Positions 16,989 through 25,836 of a stretch of 64,000 nucleotides of DNA are shown here, in pieces. The stretch spans positions 151,303 to 215,302 of the forward strand of contig NZ_FZOL01000010.1 in the NCBI RefSeq assembly GCF_900188455.1, read 5' to 3'. The notes under the pieces were generated by a model, which saw nothing but the letters and a program-made list of their open reading frames with translations, ran no database searches and had not been told where the DNA came from. The DNA is from Pseudomonas japonica. GTDB taxonomy: Bacteria > Pseudomonadota > Gammaproteobacteria > Pseudomonadales > Pseudomonadaceae. The position numbers and the translations under genes were made by a program. Position 1 is the first letter of the stretch. Every line of letters begins with the position of its first letter.

Positions 16989-18296
16989 TCAGCGCAGTTT
17001 CTCGAGCATCTGGTAGTACCACATCCCCGCCGCCAACAGCGGATTCCCCAGCAGATCCCCCATCGGCACGCGAATGTGCGAGCAGCCGGCGAAGGTATCG
17101 AATTGCTCCAGCGTACCGGTGATCGCCTCGGCCATGATCTCGCCCATGATGTGGCTGGTGGCGATGCCGTGCCCGGAATAGCCCTGGCAGTACCAGACGT
17201 TCTCCGACAGCTTGCCCAGTTGCGGAATGCGATTGACCACGATGCCCATGGCGCAACTCCATTGGAACTCGATCGGCACGCCTTTGAGCGCCGGGAAGGT
17301 GCGCTCGATGCACGGCCGCAGTTCGCCGGCGATATCCCGTGAGTCACGTCCCGAATAGTTGGCGCCGCCACCGAACAGCAGGCGGCCATCGGCGGTCATG
17401 CGGTAGTAGTCGAGGACGAAGCGGCAGTCGTATACAGCCAGGTCGTGCGGGTTGAGCTGGCGGGCCAGGTCGCCCAGCGGCGCGGTGGTGACGATGCCGC
17501 CCATGGCCGGGAAGATCTTGCCCTTGAGCTGACCCGGTTCGAGCTTGTGATAGACGTCGCCGGCCAGCATCACCTGCTTCGCCTCGATCCGCCCTTGCGC
17601 GGTGACCACCGCCGGACGCGGGCCGTGGATGATCTCCAGGACCTGCGAGTTTTCGAAGATCAGCGCGCCCAGGCCATGGGCCGCGCGGGCTTCGCCCAGG
17701 CACAGGTTGAGCGGATGCAGGTGCAGGTTGCGCTGGTTCTTCAGCGCGCCGAGGTACAGCGGCGAGTCCAGGTGGCGCCGCACGCCCTCGCGGTCGAGCA
17801 GCTCGACCTGGTCGCCCATGCCGCGCAGCATTGCCTCGGTGGCGAAACCCTCCAGCTCGGCCATGTGCGACGGCTTCATCGCCGCATGCAGGTGGCCGCG
17901 CTTGAGGTCGCAGTCGATGCCGTAGCGCGCCACCCGCTGCTGAATGATGTCGTGCCCGCGAAAGCGCAGGTGCCAGATGAAATCGTCGACGTCATCGCCG
18001 AGGCGGGCGCGCATCTGTTTGCGCATGGCCTCGTCGCCGGACAGGCTGCCGGTGACCTGGCCGCCGTTGCGCCCGCTGGCGCCCCAGCCGATGCGGTTGG
18101 TTTCGACGATGGCCACCTTGAGGCCACGCTCGGCCAGTTCCACCGCGCTGGCGACACCGGTGAAGCCGCCACCGATGATCGCCACATCGACCTCCACCGT
18201 GCCTTGCAGGGTCGGGTACTGGGTCTGGTCGTTGAGGCTGGCGCTGTAATAGGAGGCGGCGCGCTGGGCGGTGCCAGTGTTCAAAGCTGCGTTCAT
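16989..18296 (-). CDS. puuB: Gamma-glutamylputrescine oxidase-type FAD oxidoreductase
   Basis: A 435-residue DAO-family flavoprotein. The Rossmann FAD motif 'VDVAIIGGGFTGVASAVELAERG' begins at about 37, followed by 'GWGASGRNGGQV', the PuuB/OrdL-type segment. The C-terminal 'GYSGHGIATSHIMGEIMAEAITG' closes the FAD site. It oxidises gamma-glutamylated polyamines to the aldehyde in the glutamylation route of putrescine use (PuuB in E. coli, PauB in P. aeruginosa). It is 32 bp downstream of the glutamate-polyamine ligase on the same strand. The exact polyamine is unknown. Confidence 0.85.
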   Translation of the reverse strand: MNAALNTGTAQRAASYYSASLNDQTQYPTLQGTVEVDVAIIGGGFTGVASAVELAERGLKVAIVETNRIGWGASGRNGGQVTGSLSGDEAMRKQMRARLGDDVDDFIWHLRFRGHDIIQQRVARYGIDCDLKRGHLHAAMKPSHMAELEGFATEAMLRGMGDQVELLDREGVRRHLDSPLYLGALKNQRNLHLHPLNLCLGEARAAHGLGALIFENSQVLEIIHGPRPAVVTAQGRIEAKQVMLAGDVYHKLEPGQLKGKIFPAMGGIVTTAPLGDLARQLNPHDLAVYDCRFVLDYYRMTADGRLLFGGGANYSGRDSRDIAGELRPCIERTFPALKGVPIEFQWSCAMGIVVNRIPQLGKLSENVWYCQGYSGHGIATSHIMGEIMAEAITGTLEQFDTFAGCSHIRVPMGDLLGNPLLAAGMWYYQMLEKLR

Positions 18297-18328
18297 GAGG
18301 CGAATCCTTGGCGAAAGTGAAAAGCGGT

Positions 18329-19693
18329 TCAGGCCTGGGTCAGGTACCAGCGCCAGTCCTGTTCGCCGACTTCGGCCATGAACTGACGGTATTCGGCGCG
18401 CTTGACCGCGAGGTAGACGCCGAGGAAGTCGGCGCCGAAGGTGTCGCGGGCCCAGGCCGAGCGCTCCAGGGCTTGCAGCGAGCTGAGCCAGTCGGTGGGC
18501 AGCAGTTCGGTGGCCTGGGCGTAGCCGTTGCCTTCCACCGGCGCACCCGGGTCGAGTTGCTGGCGCAGACCATGATGGACCGCGCCGAGCAGGGCGGCGG
18601 CGGCCAGGTACGGGTTGGCGTCGGCGCCGCAGATGCGGTGCTCGATATGTCGGGTCGGGGCCGGGCCGCCGGGCACGCGCAGGCTCACGGTGCGGTTGTC
18701 GATGCCCCAGGTCGGCGCCAGTGGCGCGTAGCTGTTGGCCTGGAAGCGGCGGTAGGAGTTGGCGTTGGGGCAGAACAGCAGCAGCGAGTCGAGCAGGGCG
18801 GCGAGCATCCCGCCCACTGCCTGGCGCAGCAGCGGCGTGCCGGCCGGGTCTTCGCTGGCGAACAGGTTGTTGCCGTCGGCATCGGCCAGGCTCACATGCA
18901 GGTGCATGCCGGTGCCGGCCAGGTGATCGAAGGGCTTGGCCATGAAGCAGGCCTGCATGCCGTGCTGGTGCGCCACGCCCTTGACGATGCGCTTGTAGCG
19001 CACCGCCTGGTCCATCGCCAGCAGCGCGTCGCCGTGCTCCAGGGTGATTTCCACCTGGCCCGGGGCGTATTCGGAAATCGCCGTGCGCGCCGGGATGCCT
19101 TGGGCCTTGCAGGCGGCGTAGAGGTCGGCGAGGAAGGGTTCGATCTGTTCCAGTTCACGCAGGCCATAGACCTGCGTGCTTCGCGGTCGCCCGCCGTCGG
19201 CATCCAGCGCCGGCTGCGGTCGGCCCTGGCCATCGCGCTGCTGGTCGAGCAGGTAGAACTCCAGCTCGCAGGCCATCACCGGGTGGTAGCCGTCGGCCTT
19301 GAGCGCCTCGATCACTCGCAGCAGGACATGCCGCGGATCGGCGACCGCGGCGGGCAGACCCGCACTCGGGTGCATGCTGACCTGCACCGCCGCGGTGGGG
19401 ATCCTGCGCCAGGGCAGGCGCACCAGGCTGCCTTCCAGCGGATAGGCGCGACAGTCGATATCGCCGACGTCCCAGACCAGCCCGGAGTTTTCCACATCCT
19501 CGCCGTGCAGGGTCAGGCCGAGGATGGTGCTGGGCAGCGGCCGGCCGCTTTCGTAGACCGCCAGCAGTTCCTCGCGGTGCAGCAGCTTGCCGCGGGGCAC
19601 GCCGTTGGCGTCGAGGATGAACAGCTCGATCATCTCGATATCGGGGTTGGCGGCCAGGAATTCGCGGGCTTGCTCGATGGGGGCAAAGTGCAT
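18329..19693 (-). CDS. puuA: Gamma-glutamyl-polyamine synthetase (glutamine synthetase family)
   Basis: A 454-residue protein of the glutamine-synthetase superfamily, PuuA/SpuI/PauA branch. The metal-site segment 'MACELEFYLLD', the 'AGTGMHLHVSLAD' block and the ATP-site region 'NSYRRFQANSYAPLAPTWGIDNRTVSLRVPGG' followed by 'HRICGADANPYLAAAALLGA' are all intact. It ligates glutamate to putrescine or other polyamines with ATP, the first step before oxidation by the downstream flavoenzyme. It is not the housekeeping GlnA, being shorter and lacking its adenylylation tyrosine loop. Confidence 0.9.
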   Translation of the reverse strand: MHFAPIEQAREFLAANPDIEMIELFILDANGVPRGKLLHREELLAVYESGRPLPSTILGLTLHGEDVENSGLVWDVGDIDCRAYPLEGSLVRLPWRRIPTAAVQVSMHPSAGLPAAVADPRHVLLRVIEALKADGYHPVMACELEFYLLDQQRDGQGRPQPALDADGGRPRSTQVYGLRELEQIEPFLADLYAACKAQGIPARTAISEYAPGQVEITLEHGDALLAMDQAVRYKRIVKGVAHQHGMQACFMAKPFDHLAGTGMHLHVSLADADGNNLFASEDPAGTPLLRQAVGGMLAALLDSLLLFCPNANSYRRFQANSYAPLAPTWGIDNRTVSLRVPGGPAPTRHIEHRICGADANPYLAAAALLGAVHHGLRQQLDPGAPVEGNGYAQATELLPTDWLSSLQALERSAWARDTFGADFLGVYLAVKRAEYRQFMAEVGEQDWRWYLTQA

Positions 19694-19796
19694 GGTGTTC
19701 TCGCTTGCGCCACGCGGGCGCGCAGACCGTCCGCGCCTCGGGGCGCGGCGGCAATCGACGGAATGGCCGGCGCACGGGCGCCGGCAGTGGGGTCGG

Positions 19797-19955
19797 TCAG
19801 GCGAGAACGGAATCTGGTGGGCGTGCGTGACGGCAATGCCACAGGGCCCAGAAGGCGAGGATCACGTGGATCAGCGGGTTTTCCCCACGGCGAGCCCGCA
19901 CCTTCGGGAACGAAAGGGCCTGGCACGGATGGGACACAGCGGTGGGCAAAATCAT
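19797..19955 (-). CDS. Candidate 52-residue small protein upstream of puuA
   Basis: A short frame opens at the ATG at 19955 and closes at 19797. The central part reads 'ENPLIHVILAFWALWHCRH', a hydrophobic segment flanked by basic residues. Codons in this part (CTG, ATC, GTG, CTC, GCC, TTC) have the G/C third positions of real Pseudomonas genes. GGGAG lies nine bases before the ATG. GC-rich hairpins (GCCGGCGC/GCGCCGGC at 19766-19786) follow before puuA, so it could also be a leader peptide. I do not recognise a family; this is a candidate only. Confidence 0.35.
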   Translation of the reverse strand: MILPTAVSHPCQALSFPKVRARRGENPLIHVILAFWALWHCRHARPPDSVLA

Positions 19956-20055
19956 TCCTTGATACTCCCATGCTGGCTAAGGGTTATTAAATTGGCGTTT
20001 GTGTAACTTCAGGCAAGGTTCTGCTAAACAATCCAGGGCGATCTCTGCCTAAAAC
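19956..20055. other. AT-richer promoter region of the puuA side
   Basis: The 569-bp space between puuA (19693) and hrpA (20263) contains the candidate small frame, an AT-richer stretch from about 19956 to 20045 that is the likely promoter for leftward puuA transcription, and a REPIN at 20056-20175. No other gene is visible. Confidence 0.4.
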
Positions 20056-20175
20056 CCCGTAGGAGCGTGGCTTGCCCGCGAAGGACCGTGCAACGGTCCC
20101 TGACATCAGTGCCATCTGGGACCGCTGCGCGGTCCTTCGCGGTGGTTCGTCACACGACAAGCCACGCTCCTACGG
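20056..20175. repeat. REPIN with asymmetric arms
   Basis: The left arm CCCGTAGGAGCGTGGCTTG (20056-20074) pairs with CAAGCCACGCTCCTACGGG (20157-20175). The right arm has about 15 extra bases (around 20142-20156, TGGTTCGTCACACGA) that are absent from the left arm but present in both arms of the copy at 39745-39882. It looks like a chimera of two REP types. Confidence 0.88.
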
Positions 20176-20262
20176 GTTTGTGGCCAGCCATGCCCGGGGA
20201 ATCGTGCCGAGCCCCGGCAAATCTGCGACAATCGCCGGCTAACCTGCGCCGCCACAGACCTC

Positions 20263-23200
20263 ATGACTGACCAGAACGCCGCCATCGGGCAACTGCTGAA
20301 AAACCTCGATCACGCCATGGCCGCCGAGCGCCACCGTCTGCGCCGGCAGTTGCACGAACTGCGCAAGCGCCCCGACGACGCCAAGCTCGCCCAGTGGGCC
20401 GAGCGGGTCCAGGCCTCCTGCGACCAGGCCGCCGCGCGCAAGGCCAGCGTGCCGAGCATCCGCTACGACGATAGCCTGCCGATCGCCGCCAAGCGCGACG
20501 AGATCAAGAAACTGGTCGCGGAAAACCAGGTGGTGATCATCGCCGGCGAAACCGGTTCGGGGAAAACCACCCAGTTGCCGAAGATCTGCCTGGAGCTGGG
20601 CCGCGGCCAGTACGGCCTGATCGCCCACACCCAGCCACGGCGGATCGCCGCGCGCAGCGTCGCCAGCCGGGTCGCCGAGGAACTGGGCACGCCGCTGGGG
20701 GCACTGGTCGGCTACCAGGTGCGCTTCGAGGACCAGAGCGACGCCAATACCCTGGTCAAGCTGATGACCGATGGCATCCTCCTGGCCGAAACCCAGCACG
20801 ACCGCTTCCTCGAACGCTACGACACGATCATCGTCGACGAAGCCCACGAACGCAGCCTGAACATCGACTTCCTGCTGGGTTACCTGAAGACGCTGCTGCC
20901 GCGCCGTCCCGACCTCAAGGTGATCATCACCTCGGCGACCATCGACCTGGAGCGCTTCTCCAAGCACTTCGACGACGCGCCGATCATCGAAGTCTCCGGG
21001 CGCACCTACCCGGTGGAAACCTGGTACCGCCCGCTGACCAGCGAGCAGGACGAGGAGGGCAACCGGGTCGAGGACGACCTCACCGTGGACCAGGCGATCC
21101 TCGCCACCCTCGACGAGATCGCCGCCCACGAGCGCAGCGTCGGCAAGGGCCCGGGCGACGTGCTGGTGTTCCTCCCCGGCGAGCGCGAGATCCGCGATGC
21201 CGCCGAGGTGCTGCGCAAGGCGCAGTTGCGCCACACCGAGATCCTGCCGCTGTATGCGCGTCTGTCGCCGGCCGAGCAGCAGCGCATCTTCCAGTCCCAT
21301 CCGGGGCGTCGAGTGGTACTGGCGACCAACGTCGCCGAGACCTCGCTGACCGTGCCGGGCATCCGCTACGTGATCGACAGCGGCACCGCGCGCATCAGCC
21401 GCTACAGCTACCGCGCCAAGGTCCAGCGCCTGCCGATCGAGGCGGTGTCGCAGGCCAGCGCCAACCAGCGCAAGGGCCGTTGCGGCCGGGTCGAGCCGGG
21501 CATCTGCGTGCGCCTGTACAGCGAAGAGGATTTCAACGCGCGACCGGCCTTCACCGATCCGGAAATCCTGCGTACCAACCTCGCCGCGGTGATCCTGCAG
21601 ATGCTCCATCTGCGCCTCGGCGAGATCGATGCCTTCCCGTTCATCGAGCCGCCGGATGGCAAGGCCATCAGCGATGGTTTCAACCTGCTGCAGGAGCTCT
21701 CGGCGGTCAATCGCGAGAACCAGCTGACCCCGCTCGGCCGTCAGCTGGCGCGCCTGCCGGTGGACCCGCGGCTGGGCCGCATGCTGCTGGAAGGGGCGAA
21801 ACAGGGCAGTCTGCAGGAAGTGCTGATCGTCGCCAGCGCCCTGTCGGTGCAGGATCCGCGCGAGCGTCCGCCGGAGCGCCAGCAGGCCGCCGACCAGGCC
21901 CACGCGCAATGGAAGGACGCCGATTCCGATTTCGCCGCGCTGGTCAATCTGTGGCGCGGCTTCGAGGAGCAGCGCCAGGCGCTGACCTCCAGTCCGCTGC
22001 GCAACTGGTGCCGGAAGAACTTCCTCAACTACCTGCGCCTGCGCGAATGGCGCGACGCCCATCGTCAACTCGGGCTGATCTGCCGTGACCTGCAACTGGG
22101 CATCAACAAGGAGCCGGCGGACTTCCCGCAGCTGCACAAGGCGATCCTCTCCGGCCTGCTCAGCCAGATCGGCCAGAAGACCGAGGACGGCGACTACCTC
22201 GGCGCGCGCCAGCGGCGTTTCTGGGTCCATCCGTCGTCCGGCATCGGCAAGAAACGCCCGCAATGGCTGATGACCGCCGAACTGGTGGAAACCACCAAGC
22301 TCTACGCGCGCATGGTGGCCAAGATCGATTCCGACTGGATCGAGCCGTTGGCCGGGCATCTGTTGAAGAAAAACCACTTCGAGCCGCACTGGGAGAAGAA
22401 GCGCGGTCAGGTGGTGGCGTTCGAGCAGGTGACCCTGTACGGCCTGATCGTGGTCGGCCGGCGCCCGGTGCATTACGGCCCGATCGATCCGCAGACCTCC
22501 CGCGAGCTGTTCATCCGCGAAGGTCTGGTCGGTGGCGAGATCAACTCCCGCGCCAGGTGCCTGGCGGCGAACAAGAAGCTGCTGGAAGAACTCGACGAAC
22601 TGGAGGCCAAGGCCCGCCGGCGCGACATCCTTGCCGACGAGGAAACCCTCTACGGCTTCTACGAGGAGCGTCTGCCGGCGGAGATCCACCAGGCCGCGAC
22701 CTTCGACAGCTGGTACCGGGTCAATAGCCAGCAGGACCCCAACCTGCTGATCATGCGCGCCGAGGACGTACTGGCCCGCGAGGCCAGCGAGGTCACCGCC
22801 GCGCAGTACCCGGACACCCTGCGCCTGGGCGATCTGAAGCTCTCGCTGAGCTATCACTTCGAGCCCAACCACCCGCGCGATGGCGTCACCGTGCGGGTCC
22901 CGGCGCCGCTCTTGCCGAGCCTGCCGGGCGAGCGCCTGGAATGGCTGGTGCCGGGGCTGCTGGAGGCCAAGTGCATCGCCCTGGTGCGCAACCTGCCCAA
23001 GGCCCTGCGCAAGAACTTCGTGCCGGTGCCGGACTTCGTCAAGGCGGCGCTGGCGCGCATGACCTTCGCCGAGGGCTCGTTGCCCCAGGCGCTGGGCCGC
23101 GAGCTGCTGCGCATGACCGGCGCGCGGGTCGCCGACGAGGCCTGGGCCGAGGCGGCGGCGCAGGTGGAAAACCACCTGAAGATGAACATCGAAGTGGTCG

Positions 23201-24174
23201 ACGGCCAGGGCAAGTTCCTCGGTGAAGGCCGCGACCTGGCAGAACTGACCGCGCGCTTCGCCGCCGCCAGCCAGGCGGCGCTGGCCGTGCCGCAGTCGGA
23301 AAAAACGCAGAAACCGGTGGAAGCCAAGGGCTTCGGCAAGGTCGAGCAGACCGCCCAGCAGAAGATCGCCGGGCTGTCGATGACGGTCTATCCGGCGCTG
23401 GTGGAAGAGGGCGGCACGGTCAAGGAAGGGCGTTTCTCGACCCAGGCCGAGGCGACCTTCCAGCACCGTCGCGCCTTGCAGCGCCTGCTCCTGCAGCAAC
23501 TGGCGGAGCCGGCGAAGTTCCTCCGCGGCAAACTGCCGGGCCTGACCGAACTGGGCCTGCTCTATCGCGAGCTGGGCCGGGTCGAGTCGCTGGTCGAGGA
23601 TATCCTCCTGGCCAGCCTCGACAGCTGCGTGCTCGAAGGCGAAAGCACCCTGCCGCGCGATGGCGCGGCCCTGGCCTCGCTGGCCGAGCGCAAGCGCGGT
23701 GACTGGAGCGATCATGCCGAGCGCCTGGCGCGCCTGGTTCTGGACATCCTCAAGCTGTGGCACGGCCTGCAGAAGCGCTTCAAGGGCAAGATCGACCTGG
23801 CCCAGGCGGTGGCGCTCAACGATATCAAGCAGCAGGTCGGCAACCTGGTGTACCCGGGGTTCGTCCGGGAAACCCCGGGGATCTGGCTCAAGGAACTGCC
23901 GCGCTACCTGAAGGCGGTGGAACTGCGTCTGGAAAAACTCGGCGCGCAGGTGCAGAAGGACCGGGTCTGGAGCGGCGAACTGGGCAACTGCTGGACGCAG
24001 TACAAGGCCCGTGCCGACAAGCATGCCCAGGAAGGCAAGCGCGACGAACAGCTGCAGTTGTATCGCTGGTGGCTGGAAGAGTACCGGGTATCGCTGTTCG
24101 CCCAGCAACTCGGGACCAAGGTGCCGATTTCCGACAAACGCCTGAGCAAACAGTGGAGTCAGGTGGAAGCCTGA
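20263..24174 (+). CDS. hrpA: ATP-dependent RNA helicase HrpA
   Basis: A 1303-residue DEAH-box helicase. Walker A is GETGSGKTT (95-103) and Walker B/DEAH is at 192-195 ('IIVDEAHERS'), followed by 'ITSATID' (motif III) and the C-terminal helicase motif 'QRKGRCGRVEPGICVRLYS'. After the helicase core come the HA2/OB regions and a long DUF3418-type C-terminal domain typical of bacterial HrpA. Length matches E. coli HrpA (about 1300). HrpA resolves stalled ribosomes and acts in RNA processing. The 1289-codon frame on the opposite strand is a shadow caused by high G+C. Confidence 0.96.
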   Translation: MTDQNAAIGQLLKNLDHAMAAERHRLRRQLHELRKRPDDAKLAQWAERVQASCDQAAARKASVPSIRYDDSLPIAAKRDEIKKLVAENQVVIIAGETGSGKTTQLPKICLELGRGQYGLIAHTQPRRIAARSVASRVAEELGTPLGALVGYQVRFEDQSDANTLVKLMTDGILLAETQHDRFLERYDTIIVDEAHERSLNIDFLLGYLKTLLPRRPDLKVIITSATIDLERFSKHFDDAPIIEVSGRTYPVETWYRPLTSEQDEEGNRVEDDLTVDQAILATLDEIAAHERSVGKGPGDVLVFLPGEREIRDAAEVLRKAQLRHTEILPLYARLSPAEQQRIFQSHPGRRVVLATNVAETSLTVPGIRYVIDSGTARISRYSYRAKVQRLPIEAVSQASANQRKGRCGRVEPGICVRLYSEEDFNARPAFTDPEILRTNLAAVILQMLHLRLGEIDAFPFIEPPDGKAISDGFNLLQELSAVNRENQLTPLGRQLARLPVDPRLGRMLLEGAKQGSLQEVLIVASALSVQDPRERPPERQQAADQAHAQWKDADSDFAALVNLWRGFEEQRQALTSSPLRNWCRKNFLNYLRLREWRDAHRQLGLICRDLQLGINKEPADFPQLHKAILSGLLSQIGQKTEDGDYLGARQRRFWVHPSSGIGKKRPQWLMTAELVETTKLYARMVAKIDSDWIEPLAGHLLKKNHFEPHWEKKRGQVVAFEQVTLYGLIVVGRRPVHYGPIDPQTSRELFIREGLVGGEINSRARCLAANKKLLEELDELEAKARRRDILADEETLYGFYEERLPAEIHQAATFDSWYRVNSQQDPNLLIMRAEDVLAREASEVTAAQYPDTLRLGDLKLSLSYHFEPNHPRDGVTVRVPAPLLPSLPGERLEWLVPGLLEAKCIALVRNLPKALRKNFVPVPDFVKAALARMTFAEGSLPQALGRELLRMTGARVADEAWAEAAAQVENHLKMNIEVVDGQGKFLGEGRDLAELTARFAAASQAALAVPQSEKTQKPVEAKGFGKVEQTAQQKIAGLSMTVYPALVEEGGTVKEGRFSTQAEATFQHRRALQRLLLQQLAEPAKFLRGKLPGLTELGLLYRELGRVESLVEDILLASLDSCVLEGESTLPRDGAALASLAERKRGDWSDHAERLARLVLDILKLWHGLQKRFKGKIDLAQAVALNDIKQQVGNLVYPGFVRETPGIWLKELPRYLKAVELRLEKLGAQVQKDRVWSGELGNCWTQYKARADKHAQEGKRDEQLQLYRWWLEEYRVSLFAQQLGTKVPISDKRLSKQWSQVEA

Positions 24175-24412
24175 TCACCCTCGACCGGCAGGTGCCGGGG
24201 ATGGCCGGGCAGAGGCCAACCCGGCGCAGTTGTGGCACACTTGGCGATATTTTTCGCCATCGGGGGGATTTCCCCGGGTGGCGATGACAAACACTCGGCA
24301 ATGCCTCGTATGATCGGGTGCATTGCCTGTACGAGTTGGTACCTTGGTGCCAGCTCGCCGAACCGACCCGGTCGGCGCCCGCCTGGCGTCGGCCCCGAAC
24401 AGAGGATCGACC

Positions 24413-25534
24413 GTGCATAACGTCGTCATCAGCGGCACTGGCCTGTACACCCCGGCCAACAGCATTTCCAACGAAGAGCTGGTGGAGTCCTTCAACGCTT
24501 ATGTCGCGCAGTTCAACGCCGACAATGCCGCCGCCATCGAGCGCGGCGAGATCGAGGCGCTTACCGAATCCAACGCCGCCTTCATCGAGAAAGCCTCGGG
24601 GATCAAGAGCCGCTTCGTCATGGACAAGGCCGGCATCCTCGATCCGCAGCGCATGACCCCGCGCCTGCCCGAGCGCAGCAACGACGAACCGTCGATTCTC
24701 TGCCAGATCGCCGTGGCCGCCGCCGAGCAGGCCTTGCAACGGGCGGGGCGGACCGCCGCCGATGTCGACGCGGTGATCGTCGCCTGCTCCAACCTGCAGC
24801 GAGCGTATCCGGCGATCGCCATCGAAGTGCAGCAGGTCCTGGGCATCAATGGCTTCGGCTTCGACATGAACGTGGCGTGTTCCTCGGCCACCTTCGGCAT
24901 CCAGACCGCCTACAACAGCGTGCGCCTGGGTCAGGCCCGCGCGGTGCTGGTGGTGAACCCGGAAATCTGCACTGGCCACCTCAACTTCCGTGACCGCGAC
25001 AGCCACTTCATCTTCGGTGATGCCGCCACCGCGGTGCTGGTCGAACGGGCCGATCTGGCCACCTCGGAAAATCAGTTCGAGATCCTCAGCACCAAGCTGC
25101 TGACCCAGTTCTCCAACAACATCCGCAACAACTTCGGTTTCCTCAATCGCACCGGGGAAGAGGGCATCGGCGCGCCGGACAAGCTGTTCGTCCAGGAAGG
25201 CCGCAAGGTATTCCGCGAGGTCTGCCCTATGGTCGCCGAACTGATCGGCCAGCACCTGGCGGAGAACAACCTCAATGTCAGTGATGTGAAGCGCTTCTGG
25301 CTGCATCAGGCCAACCTGAGCATGAATCAGTTGATCGTGAAGAAGCTGCTCGGCCGCGATGCCATGGAGGAAGAGGCACCGGTGATTCTCGACCGCTATG
25401 CCAACACCAGTTCGGCGGGGTCGGTGATTGCCTTGCACAGCCACCAGGACGGCCTGCCCGAGGGCGCTCTGGGCGTGCTCAGCTCGTTCGGCGCCGGCTA
25501 CTCCATCGGCAGCGTGATCCTGCGCAAGCGCTGA
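24413..25534 (+). CDS. FabH-like beta-ketoacyl-ACP synthase III (PA3286 type)
   Basis: A 373-residue KASIII-family enzyme with the full catalytic triad: Cys156 ('NVACSSATFG'), His298 ('WLHQAN') and Asn331 ('YANTSSAGS'). The GTG start at 24413 is chosen because AGAGGA lies before it and the protein then begins 'VHNVVISGTGLYTP', the conserved family start. In P. aeruginosa the orthologue in this neighbourhood (PA3286, near hrpA, fadD1/2) is known to use octanoyl-CoA from beta-oxidation as primer for fatty acid synthesis. A similar shunt is likely here, next to the fatty-acid activation genes. Confidence 0.88.
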   Translation: MHNVVISGTGLYTPANSISNEELVESFNAYVAQFNADNAAAIERGEIEALTESNAAFIEKASGIKSRFVMDKAGILDPQRMTPRLPERSNDEPSILCQIAVAAAEQALQRAGRTAADVDAVIVACSNLQRAYPAIAIEVQQVLGINGFGFDMNVACSSATFGIQTAYNSVRLGQARAVLVVNPEICTGHLNFRDRDSHFIFGDAATAVLVERADLATSENQFEILSTKLLTQFSNNIRNNFGFLNRTGEEGIGAPDKLFVQEGRKVFREVCPMVAELIGQHLAENNLNVSDVKRFWLHQANLSMNQLIVKKLLGRDAMEEEAPVILDRYANTSSAGSVIALHSHQDGLPEGALGVLSSFGAGYSIGSVILRKR

Positions 25535-25558
25535 TCGCCCAAGCGACTGAAAACGTAA

Positions 25559-25597
25559 TACGCCCGGTCCGTTTTAGCGGACCGGGCGTTTTTTTTG
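25559..25597 (+). terminator. Terminator after the FabH-like gene
   Basis: ACGCCCGGTCCG, a short TTTTAG loop, then CGGACCGGGCGT followed by eight T residues: a strong intrinsic terminator. Confidence 0.93.
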
Positions 25598-25701
25598 CCT
25601 GCGCGCTGCTGAAACGGTCCATGGGCAAGCCGGCGGAAATGCCGGAGAGGCCCGTGGGCCGGGCGTTTTGCCATATTCCTGTTCGAAGTAAAAAAGTTCC
25701 G

Positions 25702-25719
25702 CTGTAACAAAACATTTAT
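25702..25719 (+). promoter_or_regulatory. Weak candidate Pho box upstream of the porin
   Basis: CTGTAAC-AAAA-CATTTAT resembles the PhoB half-site pair (CTGTCAT-N4-CTGTCAT) at 9 of 14 half-site positions, and an AT-rich TATATAAAA follows. It is 118 bp before the porin ATG. The match is imperfect. Confidence 0.35.
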
Positions 25720-25836
25720 ATAAAAGCCACTGATCTGAAATAACCCCCCGCCAAGATTCCTTCCCAGCACAAGTGGCCTGAGCCGCGTGTTTTTTTCAAC
25801 GTAATCAAGACCATAAACGTTAGGGGAGCTTCATCG

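Noticed and set aside
20239..24108. 1289-codon frame opposite hrpA
   Set aside because: Composition-driven shadow; no known domain and the plus strand carries complete helicase motifs.
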